Assembly (NCBI GenBank): GCA_017934425.1
Contig: JAGBJO010000007.1
Coordinates: forward strand, 1 to 46,861
Length of the DNA stretch: 46,861 bases
DNA from: Ruminococcus sp.
GTDB taxonomy: Bacteria > Bacillota > Clostridia > Oscillospirales > Ruminococcaceae
Reading direction: 5' to 3'
Shown: in pieces, positions 7,602 to 15,115 of the stretch
Layout of the letters: the number at the start of each line of letters is the position of its first letter
How positions within the stretch are numbered: the stretch's first letter is position 1
Notes under the pieces: generated by a model
The model's database searches: none
The model's input: the letters and a program-made list of their open reading frames with translations, nothing else
What the model was told of the DNA's origin: nothing
Position numbers and translations under genes: made by a program

Positions 7602-8330
7602 ATGAATATTTTTTTAAAGGGTGCAGGCATCGTCCTGGGTGTACCTCTGGTACTGGCGGCTTCAGTTTTTGTATTCGTTCCCGGTCTGCCGGGTAAGTTA
7701 TATATCCAGAATAAATGCCAGAGCAAGGACATTACGATCATGGAGTATCAGCACGGCGATGTGGCTGTTCCGGAGGATTTCAAGGAACTTACCATTGAGG
7801 GCGCAACTGTTAAAGTTCCCGCTGATTTGGAAAAAAAGGGCAGCGAGGGCGATTCAGAACTGAAACAGCGTTCCTACAGTAACGATAACATAACTGTCGT
7901 ATTTATGGCAATGGACAGCGATGATACCTTTGATATGTATGAGGGCGAAACTACACCGGAGCAATGGGGAAAAATCACAAAATGCTTCAAGGGTGGCTGC
8001 GATGATAACAACTACTCCTTTTTCCATTTCGTTGCGGACTATACCCCCGACGATATCAATATCACTAAACACGGTGCGACTGTTGCCGCAATGTCCTACG
8101 CTGTCATGAAGGATACACTCTACCGCAGCGGTAATGTGTACTACGATCTGGCTACGGATAACGCTAAGGGATTTCTCATATTCATGGGCGAAAAAGACGG
8201 CAACGGCAAGTATATAATCGAGCTTTACCCTAACGATCACCTTAACCGCAAAGTCCAGATACTTGTGAATGCACCGGCAGACAGCGACACACTCTGGCAG
8301 ATAGTCAATTCCGCTGATGTGGCGGAGTAA
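7602..8330 (+). CDS. Membrane-anchored extracytoplasmic protein, function unknown
   Basis: The product has 242 residues. Residues about 6-30 form one hydrophobic segment (GAGIVLGVPLVLAASVFVFV) with a lysine before it, followed by a polar domain, so it is probably anchored with the domain outside. I see no lipobox and no known catalytic motif. The ATG follows AAGGGGAATTACT, a good ribosome site. It is followed after 15 bases by rimM in the same direction and may be co-transcribed with it, which says little about function. Confidence 0.75.
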   Translation: MNIFLKGAGIVLGVPLVLAASVFVFVPGLPGKLYIQNKCQSKDITIMEYQHGDVAVPEDFKELTIEGATVKVPADLEKKGSEGDSELKQRSYSNDNITVVFMAMDSDDTFDMYEGETTPEQWGKITKCFKGGCDDNNYSFFHFVADYTPDDINITKHGATVAAMSYAVMKDTLYRSGNVYYDLATDNAKGFLIFMGEKDGNGKYIIELYPNDHLNRKVQILVNAPADSDTLWQIVNSADVAE

Positions 8331-8345
8331 TTCTCGGAGGAAATA

Positions 8346-8849
8346 ATGAAGAAAGAATTTCTGGAAGCAGGAAAAATAGTCAATACCCACGGCATCAGGG
8401 GCGAGGTCAAGATAATGCCCTACACCGATTCCCCGGAACTCTTAGCGGAGTTCGACAGGCTTTTCCTGGGCAAAGCGCACACCGAAGTTATCATCGAACA
8501 TTCCCGTGCGTTCAAGAATATGGTCATCGCCAAGATAGAAGGCGTTAACACACCGGAAGAAGCCGATAAACTCCGCAACAAGCTTCTGTATATGCACCGT
8601 GATGACCTGGAACTCGATGAGGATACCTATTTTATACAAGACCTTATCGGCATGGAGGTCAGGGACGCTGATTCCGGTCAGGTCTACGGCAAGATCGCTG
8701 ACGTTATGCAGACCGGTGCGAACGATGTCTACGTTGTAAAGGGCGACGACCGTGAATACCTTGTGCCTGCTATCGGTGATGTGGTAGTTTCCACTGATAT
8801 TGATGCCGACATTATGACAATACGTCCTCTTGAAGGACTTTTCGACTGA
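8346..8849 (+). CDS. rimM: Ribosome maturation factor RimM
   Basis: This is a 167-residue protein of the usual size. The N-terminal RimM domain opens with GKIVNTHGIRGEVKIMPYTD and continues through LRNKLLYMHRDDL. The C-terminal PRC-barrel covers about residues 92-167 (YFIQDLIGMEVRD, GANDVYVVKG, EYLVPAI). RimM binds S19 and helps mature the 30S head. GGAGGAAATA precedes the ATG. It is followed by trmD, the classical partner, but here a hairpin separates them and the usual flanking rpsP and rplS are absent. Confidence 0.95.
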   Translation: MKKEFLEAGKIVNTHGIRGEVKIMPYTDSPELLAEFDRLFLGKAHTEVIIEHSRAFKNMVIAKIEGVNTPEEADKLRNKLLYMHRDDLELDEDTYFIQDLIGMEVRDADSGQVYGKIADVMQTGANDVYVVKGDDREYLVPAIGDVVVSTDIDADIMTIRPLEGLFD

Positions 8850-8857
8850 TACCATAT

Positions 8858-8895
8858 AGCCACCGGGGGAGGAAAACTTCCGGTGGCTTGATTTT
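8858..8895 (+). terminator. Hairpin between rimM and trmD
   Basis: A 9-bp perfect GC-rich stem (8858-8866 with 8880-8888, AGCCACCGG) is followed by TTGATTTTTA. It looks like an intrinsic terminator or attenuator placed between two genes normally co-expressed. Confidence 0.7.
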
Positions 8896-8912
8896 TACGA
8901 AAGGAAGTTACT

Positions 8913-9611
8913 ATGAAGATAGAAATTGCTACACTTTTCCCGGAAATGTGCGAGGCGGTACTGGGCGAGAGTATCGTGGGCAGGGCACGAAAAGCCGGCA
9001 AGATAGAAGTACATTGCCGCCAGATAAGAGAATACACCCAGGATAAGCACCGCCGTGTTGACGATACCCCCTACGGCGGAGGTATGGGCATGGTCATGCA
9101 GTGCGAGCCGATCTACAACTGCTACAAGGCTGTCTGTGACGAATTCGGCTGCAAGCCGCATACTATATATATGTCGCCCAAGGGTAAGGTCTTCACCCAG
9201 CAGAAAGCAGTGGAGCTTTCCCAGAAGGAGGCAATACTCATTATTTGCGGTCATTATGAAGGCGTGGATCAGCGTGTTATTGACAAGATCGTTGATGAGG
9301 AGATCTCTATAGGCGATTATGTCCTCACTGGCGGCGAGCTTCCTGCAATGGTGGTAACTGATGCAGTTGCCAGAATGTGCAAGGGTGTTCTCTCTGACGA
9401 GGTGTGCTTTACTGACGAAAGTATCTATAGCGGACTTCTGGAATATCCCCATTATACACGTCCGGAAGTCTGGGAGGGTATGACAGTTCCGCCTGTGCTA
9501 CTGTCCGGTCACCACAAAAATATAGAACAGTGGCGGCACGAACAGGCAATTGCAATAACTGCCGAACGCCGCCCGGATATGCTAAAAAAATACAATGAGG
9601 ATAAAAAATAG
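8913..9611 (+). CDS. trmD: tRNA (guanine-N1-)-methyltransferase
   Basis: This 232-residue SPOUT-class methyltransferase makes m1G at position 37 of tRNAs using S-adenosylmethionine. Its trefoil-knot landmarks are all present: VDDTPYGGGMGMVMQCEP near residue 49, ICGHYEGVDQRVID near 111, SIGDYVLTGGELPAMVVTDA near 130, and the C-terminal YTRPEVWEGMTVPPVLLSG. AAAGGAAG precedes the ATG. It is the second gene of a rimM-trmD pair. Confidence 0.96.
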   Translation: MKIEIATLFPEMCEAVLGESIVGRARKAGKIEVHCRQIREYTQDKHRRVDDTPYGGGMGMVMQCEPIYNCYKAVCDEFGCKPHTIYMSPKGKVFTQQKAVELSQKEAILIICGHYEGVDQRVIDKIVDEEISIGDYVLTGGELPAMVVTDAVARMCKGVLSDEVCFTDESIYSGLLEYPHYTRPEVWEGMTVPPVLLSGHHKNIEQWRHEQAIAITAERRPDMLKKYNEDKK

Positions 9612-9794
9612 CGATTTCATGAGGTATATAAATAAGATATAGCCATATTGTCACAGAATATAAACAATTTGTATAATTTCCAGAATTCTTTCCGTTTAGC
9701 AATTGTGACCATAATCTTCTGTGGAATTCTATGTAAGTTTAACAATTTGTTGTGTCGAATTTGTAGTGATATTAAACAAGCAAATCGGAAAAAA

Positions 9795-9823
9795 TTGACC
9801 TCCATTATACTGAAATGTAGAAT
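9795..9823 (+). promoter_or_regulatory. Upstream promoter of ptsH
   Basis: TTGACC, 17 bases, TAGAAT. It lies 36 bases before the main promoter. The AT-rich region upstream (9612-9794) has no gene; it contains two exact copies of AACAATTTGT (9663-9672 and 9741-9750), a possible regulator site. Confidence 0.55.
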
Positions 9824-9858
9824 TTGTGTGAATAAATACAATTTCATCAAAAAATCCG

Positions 9859-9887
9859 TTGACGTTTGAAAAAAATGAATGTATAAT
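9859..9887 (+). promoter_or_regulatory. Main promoter of ptsH
   Basis: TTGACG, 17 bases, TATAAT, giving a leader of about 100 bases before the ATG. This is one of the strongest promoters in the window. Confidence 0.85.
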
Positions 9888-9991
9888 TAATACAGCAACA
9901 GAAAAGCCGTCAAAAATAAATCCGGCTTGATTGTTCGTACCGATTCTGCTCCCAATCAGGGAGCTATCACAGAGAATAGGAGAGTTGTATT

Positions 9992-10264
9992 ATGTTTGTA
10001 AGAGAAGTTATGGTTAAGAATCAGGTTGGTCTCCACGCAAGACCTGCTACATTCTTCATTCAGAAGGCTAACGAGTTCAAGTCCTCTATCTGGATCGAGA
10101 AGGAAGAGCGCAGAGTTAACGCTAAGAGCCTCCTGGGTATCCTTTCCCTCGGCATCGTTGGCGGTACAAACGTTAAGGTAATCGCTGACGGTTCAGACGA
10201 GAAGGCTGCTGTAGACGCTCTCATCGAGCTGGTTGACAGCGGTTTCAGCGAGGAGAGCAGATAA
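9992..10264 (+). CDS. ptsH: HPr family phosphocarrier protein
   Basis: The 90-residue protein has both HPr phosphorylation sites: the catalytic histidine at residue 17 in GLHARPATFFIQ, and the regulatory serine in VNAKSLLGILSLG. HPr relays phosphate from enzyme I to sugar permeases and, when phosphorylated on serine by HPr kinase, serves with CcpA in catabolite control. With both residues present it can be a transport HPr rather than a regulatory Crh. No other PTS gene is adjacent. AATAGGAGAG precedes the ATG. Confidence 0.93.
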   Translation: MFVREVMVKNQVGLHARPATFFIQKANEFKSSIWIEKEERRVNAKSLLGILSLGIVGGTNVKVIADGSDEKAAVDALIELVDSGFSEESR

Positions 10265-10374
10265 TCTGACTCTTTTCTCAGTTTTTTGCATTGCTGCATA
10301 GCCTTTGTTTTCACATCGGCAGGGAGGGGCTGTATCAAACAGCTGCGGCATTGCTGCTCATCATTTGAAGCAAA

Positions 10375-10407
10375 AGGGCTGTTACAGTTGGGCTTTCGCC
10401 CGGTCTG
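10375..10407. terminator. Bidirectional terminator between ptsH and spoIVB
   Basis: A 13-bp stem with one wobble (AGGGCTGTTACAG with CTGTAGCAGCCCT) lies between two convergent genes. It has a T run on the minus-strand side, serving spoIVB, and a T-containing tail on the plus side. Confidence 0.7.
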
Positions 10408-10423
10408 TAGCAGCCCTGCTTTG

Positions 10424-11587
10424 TTATCTGGTGTACATGGTGTCTGCAAATATACCGTACCCTCTTGCAGGGTCGGATACAAATACATGAGTGACTGCGC
10501 CGATAAGCTTGCCATTCTGGATTATCGGGCTTCCGCTCATTCCCTGAACTATGCCCCCGGTGATCTCCAGCAGCTCAGGATCAGTGATGCGTATGACCAT
10601 ATTTCTCGTATCATCAGGAGACAGATCTATCTTCTCAATAACCGCAGTGTACGCTTTTACTCCCTCGCCGGTAACGGTCGAGAGTATGAAGGCTTCACCC
10701 TCGGTCACCTCCTGACGGCAGCCAAGCGGCAGTTCCGGGCAATTTTCCGACATTTCTTCCAGTGCGTCCGCAGTAAGTCTGCCATAGATCCCTGTACTGT
10801 CATTGCAGGTTATCACGCCGTAGCTGCTTCCGTGGGCGAAACTGCCGTGAAGTTCGCCGGGGATTCCACGTTCACCTTTGCGTGTGTCGGTTATAGTGGC
10901 AGGGACGGCTTCACCGCTGTGGACTGGTACTATACCTCCGGTATCGCTGTCGCAGACCGGGTGTCCAAGCCCGGCGAATTCACCGGTTTCCTTGTTCACA
11001 AAGGTAATAGTTCCTATTCCGGCAATGCTGTCACGCACCCACATTCCTCCACGGTATTTCCCAGAACCATAGGACTGCACAGGTATAAGCTCAGCCTTGA
11101 TGTCTTTGCCGTCACGGTCTATATCAAGCTGAACCGCCTCCCCTTTTGCGATCATTGCCTGTAACTGGGCGTTGGACGTTACCGCAGTACCGTCCGCATA
11201 ACGTATCACGTCGCCCACTTCTATTCCAGCGTCCTGGGCAGGGCAGCATATACCGCCGCTTCTGGTCTTTATCTGCCCCAGTTTAGTCACCATTACCCCT
11301 TCCATAAGCAGCTTTATGCCAAAGGGCTGACCGCCTGCAATGAGGGCAGTTTCTCCGGTATCCTGCACCGTAACGCTTTTGACCGGTATCGCACCAAACA
11401 GCGAAAGTGTGCTGCCGTCGCTGCACTGTATCTCTGGGTACGCTGCAAATGTCACGGAACTGCCAGCACTGGTTACGATATGGTCAGGCAGTTTTGCAGA
11501 ATAGTACCCGGCTGTACCAAAAACTACAGCCATAGCCGCAGATATGACTACTGCGGCAGTTTGCTTGATTCTTTTTATGGGCAGCAT
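10424..11587 (-). CDS. spoIVB: SpoIVB-type serine peptidase (stage IV sporulation protein B)
   Basis: This is a 387-residue S55-family peptidase. An N-terminal membrane segment (about residues 10-31) is followed by a PDZ domain around residues 100-170 (AGIEVGDVIRYADG). The catalytic domain has GLGHPVCD with the histidine at about 209 and the serine motif GGIVQGMSGSPIIQNGK near 345. In Bacillus, SpoIVB is secreted from the forespore and starts the signal that activates pro-sigma-K in the mother cell. A forespore promoter (sigma-G) would be expected, but I could not see a convincing one. AAAGGACG precedes the ATG. It suggests sporulation genes are kept in this organism. Confidence 0.93.
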   Translation of the reverse strand: MLPIKRIKQTAAVVISAAMAVVFGTAGYYSAKLPDHIVTSAGSSVTFAAYPEIQCSDGSTLSLFGAIPVKSVTVQDTGETALIAGGQPFGIKLLMEGVMVTKLGQIKTRSGGICCPAQDAGIEVGDVIRYADGTAVTSNAQLQAMIAKGEAVQLDIDRDGKDIKAELIPVQSYGSGKYRGGMWVRDSIAGIGTITFVNKETGEFAGLGHPVCDSDTGGIVPVHSGEAVPATITDTRKGERGIPGELHGSFAHGSSYGVITCNDSTGIYGRLTADALEEMSENCPELPLGCRQEVTEGEAFILSTVTGEGVKAYTAVIEKIDLSPDDTRNMVIRITDPELLEITGGIVQGMSGSPIIQNGKLIGAVTHVFVSDPARGYGIFADTMYTR

Positions 11588-11694
11588 ATATCGTCCTTTC
11601 TTGGGAACTTCTGCAAGTTCCCAGCCGGCTTTATGCCGGTAATTATATTGTACCCGGTATGACCGGAGATATGTTATGAAAGTAAGTGATAATT

Positions 11695-12180
11695 ATGAGA
11701 AGAAAAGACAGAGAAGTTACTGACAAAAAGGAAATGCTCGATTTTCTCAGCAGTCAGCAGATAATGAGAGTGGCATTTTCTGACAATGGTGATGTTTACA
11801 TAGTTCCCATGAATTACGGGTATACTATTTCCGGCGACAAGCTGACTATGTGGTTTCACGGCGCTAAAAGCGGAAGAAAATACTCACTTGCAGAAAAATG
11901 CCCGAAAGTAGGCTTCGAGGTGGACGGAAATTACCGCCTGCTGGAAGCCGAAAGCGCCTGTAACCATTCCGCTGAGTATATGAGTATCATCGGAAACGGT
12001 ACATTCAGTATCGCCGAGGATACCGCCGAGAAAATAACAGGTCTGAAAGCTGTCATGAAACAGGCTACCGGCAAAGATAACTGGGATTTCGCCCCGGAAC
12101 GTCTTAACGCCGTCGCCGTTTTCCGCCTTGATGTGGATAATATTTCCTGCAAAGCAAGAAAGCCGGTGAATAATGGCTAA
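11695..12180 (+). CDS. Pyridoxamine 5'-phosphate oxidase-like flavin-binding split-barrel protein (NimA-like)
   Basis: The product has about 161 residues. The opening MRRKDREVTDKKEMLDFL and the barrel segments VYIVPMNYGY and LTMWFHGAKSGRK are typical of the NimA/PNPOx-like family, small FMN-binding or redox proteins sometimes linked to nitroimidazole reduction. I choose the ATG at 11695 because family members begin exactly there; a GTG three codons earlier is also in frame. No strong ribosome site precedes either. The substrate is unknown. The next gene overlaps its last codons by eight bases, suggesting translational coupling. Confidence 0.85.
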   Translation: MRRKDREVTDKKEMLDFLSSQQIMRVAFSDNGDVYIVPMNYGYTISGDKLTMWFHGAKSGRKYSLAEKCPKVGFEVDGNYRLLEAESACNHSAEYMSIIGNGTFSIAEDTAEKITGLKAVMKQATGKDNWDFAPERLNAVAVFRLDVDNISCKARKPVNNG

Positions 12181-12682
12181 ACGTAAAACTCCCCTTGCTG
12201 TAACACTCATCAGAATTATTATGCTCATTCTGACCGCCGTTTATCCACTTATGATGGTGTGCCTCAGCGGGGCTGGTCTGATATACAACGGCAATAGCTA
12301 CGGCGGAGATATGAAAAAAATTGGTATGCTGCTTATCACTTCTGGTATAATTATGATTTCAGGCGCTATTTTAAGCCTTTTTCGCAGGAATATACTTTCT
12401 GTTATATCTATTACCTGTAACGTCGGCGGACTTGCACTGTGCCTTGCTATGCTTCATAAGGTCATGGCGCACGCCGATGCCGCCGGCTGGACTGATAACT
12501 ATACTATGTCACCTATCAGCGATATGTACATGGTTCGCATACTCCCCTCTATCATTCCTGCTGCCATTGCAGTTATCCTGGCTGCGGTAAACCTCGCTTC
12601 CACCGCTAAACACAACCGCCTTAAAGCCGACTCTGCCCCCGCCCCAAGTATCCTCGACGACTCTAAGAACCTGCCCACATAG
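12173..12682 (+). CDS. Multi-pass membrane protein with a repeat-derived C-terminus, function unknown
   Basis: The 169-residue protein has four likely membrane segments (about residues 12-36, 47-70, 76-95 and 125-145). I do not recognise the family. It overlaps the flavin-barrel gene by eight bases and is probably co-expressed with it. The last few residues (KNLPT) and the stop codon lie inside the left inverted repeat of the palindromic element at 12664-12882, so the original C-terminus was probably replaced when that element inserted. Confidence 0.75.
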   Translation: MAKRKTPLAVTLIRIIMLILTAVYPLMMVCLSGAGLIYNGNSYGGDMKKIGMLLITSGIIMISGAILSLFRRNILSVISITCNVGGLALCLAMLHKVMAHADAAGWTDNYTMSPISDMYMVRILPSIIPAAIAVILAAVNLASTAKHNRLKADSAPAPSILDDSKNLPT

Positions 12683-12882
12683 GGATTCATGCACGTCAGC
12701 ACAAGGCATATAGTATTGCCAGCCAAATCGAAGATTTGGGGCACTACTTATTTTCGTCAAATTTTGCCGGTGACTGCGTTAAAAATCCTTGAAGGGCGAC
12801 AGCCCGTCGGCGGATTTTTGCCTTGCCACCGACAAAATTATGCCTGAAAATCCGTACATTCACCCTATGTGGACAGGTTCTA
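12664..12882. repeat. Palindromic MITE-like element, 219 bp
   Basis: The ends are inverted repeats of about 30 bases: TAAGAACCTGCCCACATAGG on the left and, read inward from the right, TAGAACCTGTCCACATAGGG. ACTC occurs directly outside both ends (12660-12663 and 12883-12886) and may be a short target duplication. The interior is also self-complementary: ATTTTGCCGGTG pairs imperfectly with CACCGACAAAAT, and AAAATCC with GGATTTT around GGGCGACAGCCCG. There is no coding frame. It is unrelated in sequence to the element at 5484-5853. Confidence 0.75.
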
Positions 12883-12940
12883 ACTCCTGAGGTGGATCGT
12901 GGAAAAGGGCTATCCCCAATTCCTAAAACTTCTAAATAAA

Positions 12941-12994
12941 AAAATTCCCCCTGATATGGCGGACGAAAGGCTACACCATATCAGGGGGAATTTT
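12941..12994. terminator. Terminator at the 3' end of the phage module
   Basis: A 19-bp perfect stem (12941-12959 with 12976-12994; core TTCCCCCTGATATGG) with a 16-base loop is flanked by an A run and a T run, so it can stop transcription both ways. It lies 45 bases past the stop of the last phage gene. Confidence 0.88.
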
Positions 12995-13038
12995 TATGCT
13001 AAAAGTCTTTGGAAAGGGTGCCGGAAGCAAGCCCCAAC

Positions 13039-13959
13039 TCAGGAGTGAAAGTAATCGTGGTAGATGCTGAGGGAGGTAGTAATGCCGGATCTTGAGCCGG
13101 TCACAACGATACGGCATATTCTGCCGGTGATACTGCCGAATGAGGCGATGTCATAGAGATCCTCGCCTGAGTAGCCCACATAGGTACAGAAGTCGCATTT
13201 CATACCTCTGCCTGCGTAGGCAGCACGGAAGTCAAGAGCGCTGGCAGGAGAATAGAGGTACTGGCGGTCAAGTTCAAAGTATCTGTGCCGGACAATTCCA
13301 CGACTGTCGGCAGCGGCTACATGGAGATCGAAAGTACCATAGGCATCGTCCACATCAGCCATATGCCAATCACTGACGATACGCTTATCTATTGATCTGT
13401 GTCCGGATTCAAGCTGATGCGAGTTGTCGATAGTCACCTGCACCGGCTCAGTCTTGGGCGTGAACATAACGCAGTTTGTACCGCCGATATACGGGTAAGT
13501 AAGCTGCTGTTTATAGCAGAGGTTTACGATACCGTCCCACTGATCGCTGCCGTATTTTACATAGATATATCCGCTTTCGTCGGGGCTGTCCTCGTGGGTA
13601 ACATTAGGAATCGTTACGAAGCCATCCATAAGCCGGTTAAGGGAGATATGGGTATACATTCCCGGCTCAAGCTGGTTCTGCAAGAGCATTGAGGTAAAGC
13701 TGCGTGAGGTAAGTTTTCCGTGGAAGCAATCACCTTTCCGCTTTGTTTCAAAGGTATCAGACGTACCGTGGTGGACGAGCCTGCTGTCAATATACAGTTT
13801 TACTCCGGTAACCTCCCCTTCCACAACCTGTGTTGTAAGAAACGATGCACTTAGCGTGGTGTAGGGCAGGTATGCTTCCTTTTCAAAGCGGAAAGTAAGC
13901 ACCTGCTCCGAAGTTATCTCTGAGTTGTCTGATAGCACCAGAACTATCCGCACGCTCAT
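13039..13959 (-). CDS. Baseplate hub / tail protein-like protein
   Basis: The product has 306 residues. The first 120 (SEQVLTFRFEKEAYLPYTTL, then VKLYIDSRLVHHG and HGKLTSRSFTSMLLQNQ) resemble the first domains of phage hub proteins of the gpD/XkdQ kind, which sit at the tail tip. The rest is beta-rich and ends in GRICRIVVTGSRSGITTSLSIY. It overlaps the preceding gene by four bases (ATGA) and is the last gene of the module. The usual tube, sheath and tape-measure genes that normally accompany a hub are missing. The assignment is from sequence pattern only; a general tail or adaptor role is safer than a specific one. Confidence 0.6.
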   Translation of the reverse strand: MSVRIVLVLSDNSEITSEQVLTFRFEKEAYLPYTTLSASFLTTQVVEGEVTGVKLYIDSRLVHHGTSDTFETKRKGDCFHGKLTSRSFTSMLLQNQLEPGMYTHISLNRLMDGFVTIPNVTHEDSPDESGYIYVKYGSDQWDGIVNLCYKQQLTYPYIGGTNCVMFTPKTEPVQVTIDNSHQLESGHRSIDKRIVSDWHMADVDDAYGTFDLHVAAADSRGIVRHRYFELDRQYLYSPASALDFRAAYAGRGMKCDFCTYVGYSGEDLYDIASFGSITGRICRIVVTGSRSGITTSLSIYHDYFHS

Positions 13960-14342
13960 GTCTGAACCTCCTCGGTTATCGTATCAGAGGTAATGAAAGT
14001 AAGCTCTGCTGTCAGCCAGCCTTCCTCCTTTTCCTCGGCGGTGAAGTTCTGTATTGTACAGCCTGTAAACCTGTAGCCCTGGTATGAGAAGCTGAACTGC
14101 GATCTTGTACCCAGCATATCATGGAATACTGCAAGCGGCTTGATCGAGCGTTCCTCAGAATAGTAACGCAGACAAAGGGTTATCCTTGACGCACGCCTAC
14201 AGTAGTTTGTTACCGCTGTACTTCCTGAAACCGTTGGCTGCTCAGTAACGTTCATAACGCCGGAAGCCTTTATTCTGTCGCAATAAAAGGCATTTCCGCC
14301 TATGACGATGATCTCTGGTTCTCTTTCTTTAATGCCTGTCAT
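13956..14342 (-). CDS. Phage structural or tail-assembly protein, specific role unknown
   Basis: The product has 128 residues. I use the ATG at 14342, seven bases after AAAAGGAGG and overlapping the previous stop (TAATG); the longer frame to 14393 lacks such a site. It is beta-rich, with the segments VTEQPTVSGS, RASRITLCLRYYS, FSYQGYRFTGC and WLTAELTFITSD, which look like a small tail-tube or baseplate-type barrel. I cannot place it in a named family. Its position between a tail-terminator-like gene and a hub-like gene supports a virion role. Confidence 0.65.
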   Translation of the reverse strand: MTGIKEREPEIIVIGGNAFYCDRIKASGVMNVTEQPTVSGSTAVTNYCRRASRITLCLRYYSEERSIKPLAVFHDMLGTRSQFSFSYQGYRFTGCTIQNFTAEEKEEGWLTAELTFITSDTITEEVQT

Positions 14343-14749
14343 TAGTCCTCCTTTTCCGCCTTGTACATACCCTTTACAGTAAGTTCTGCACAAATGGCGA
14401 TACGGCTTATGCTGCTAACGGGCTTGACTGTGATGCTGGTGAGGAAGTGGTCAAGATCGGTAAGCGATGAAAGCCTTGTCATGATCTGCTCCTCAAAGTA
14501 GCTGTAAAGCTGGCTAAGCGGGCAGTTTTCCGGGGCTGTAACAGTCAGCTCCAGTCTCATAGTGTAAGGGATATATGCAGCGAACTGCGAGTATACCGGT
14601 CTTCCGGAAGTAAAGCCGCTGAGTCCTACTATTGTATAGTAGCTGCCGCCCTTATCGCTTACGGAAAGTGCATCAAAGGCACTGTAGATATTTCGCACGC
14701 CTGCATCGCTAAGGCGCTTTATCACGCCGCTTATTACATCTCTGAACAT
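14342..14749 (-). CDS. Tail-terminator/head-tail joining-like protein
   Basis: The product has 135 residues. It starts with an amphipathic helix (MFRDVISGVIKRLSDAG), then strands YYTIVGLSGF and YIPYTMRLELTVTAPENC, a second helix (SQLYSYFEEQIMTRLSSL) and closing strands. This alternation, and the position four genes after the portal, fit the small tail-terminator family that caps tails or closes the connector. It is linked to its neighbours by a 1-base overlap downstream and a 4-base gap upstream. The call is by pattern and position. Confidence 0.6.
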   Translation of the reverse strand: MFRDVISGVIKRLSDAGVRNIYSAFDALSVSDKGGSYYTIVGLSGFTSGRPVYSQFAAYIPYTMRLELTVTAPENCPLSQLYSYFEEQIMTRLSSLTDLDHFLTSITVKPVSSISRIAICAELTVKGMYKAEKED

Positions 14750-14753
14750 GATC

Positions 14754-15104
14754 TCACTCCTTTACTGTACTGAAATAGAAACTGCCGCCGATAAGTTCAC
14801 GGCAGAGTTCGTAGTATTCCGCAAGCAGCTTGGCGGAATAGGCTATAGCGGTATTTTTACCCATATCAGGCAGTTTTCCGGCAAAGGTATACTCCGGTTT
14901 TCCGGCGGAAGCCTTGATAAGCTGGTATCTGTGATTTGCAAGGGCGGCGCAGAGATAATCAAGCCTTACATCAGTTTTATCAGCCTCCGGAAGAAGCATA
15001 CTCTCCACCTCGCTGACTGCTGAGAGAATAAGCGGCAGAAACTTCTCCTCGGTATCCTCGCCTGAGAAAAGCCGGAAAAGTGATCTTACGCTGTCGATGT
15101 TCAT
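14754..15104 (-). CDS. Head-tail connector (gp6/gp15-like) protein
   Basis: This 116-residue, mostly helical protein carries EKFLPLILSAVSEVESMLLP early and LDYLCAALANHRYQLIKAS in the middle. These match the layout of small connector proteins that bind under the portal ring, which are helical bundles of about 100 residues encoded soon after the capsid gene. It lies 11 bases after the protease gene. Family membership is inferred from size, helical pattern and place. Confidence 0.6.
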   Translation of the reverse strand: MNIDSVRSLFRLFSGEDTEEKFLPLILSAVSEVESMLLPEADKTDVRLDYLCAALANHRYQLIKASAGKPEYTFAGKLPDMGKNTAIAYSAKLLAEYYELCRELIGGSFYFSTVKE

Positions 15105-15115
15105 ACTATCCCTCC

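Noticed and set aside
10286-11164. Long open frame on the plus strand opposite spoIVB
   Set aside because: It is fully antisense to a protein with intact peptidase motifs, has no ribosome site and no recognisable product.
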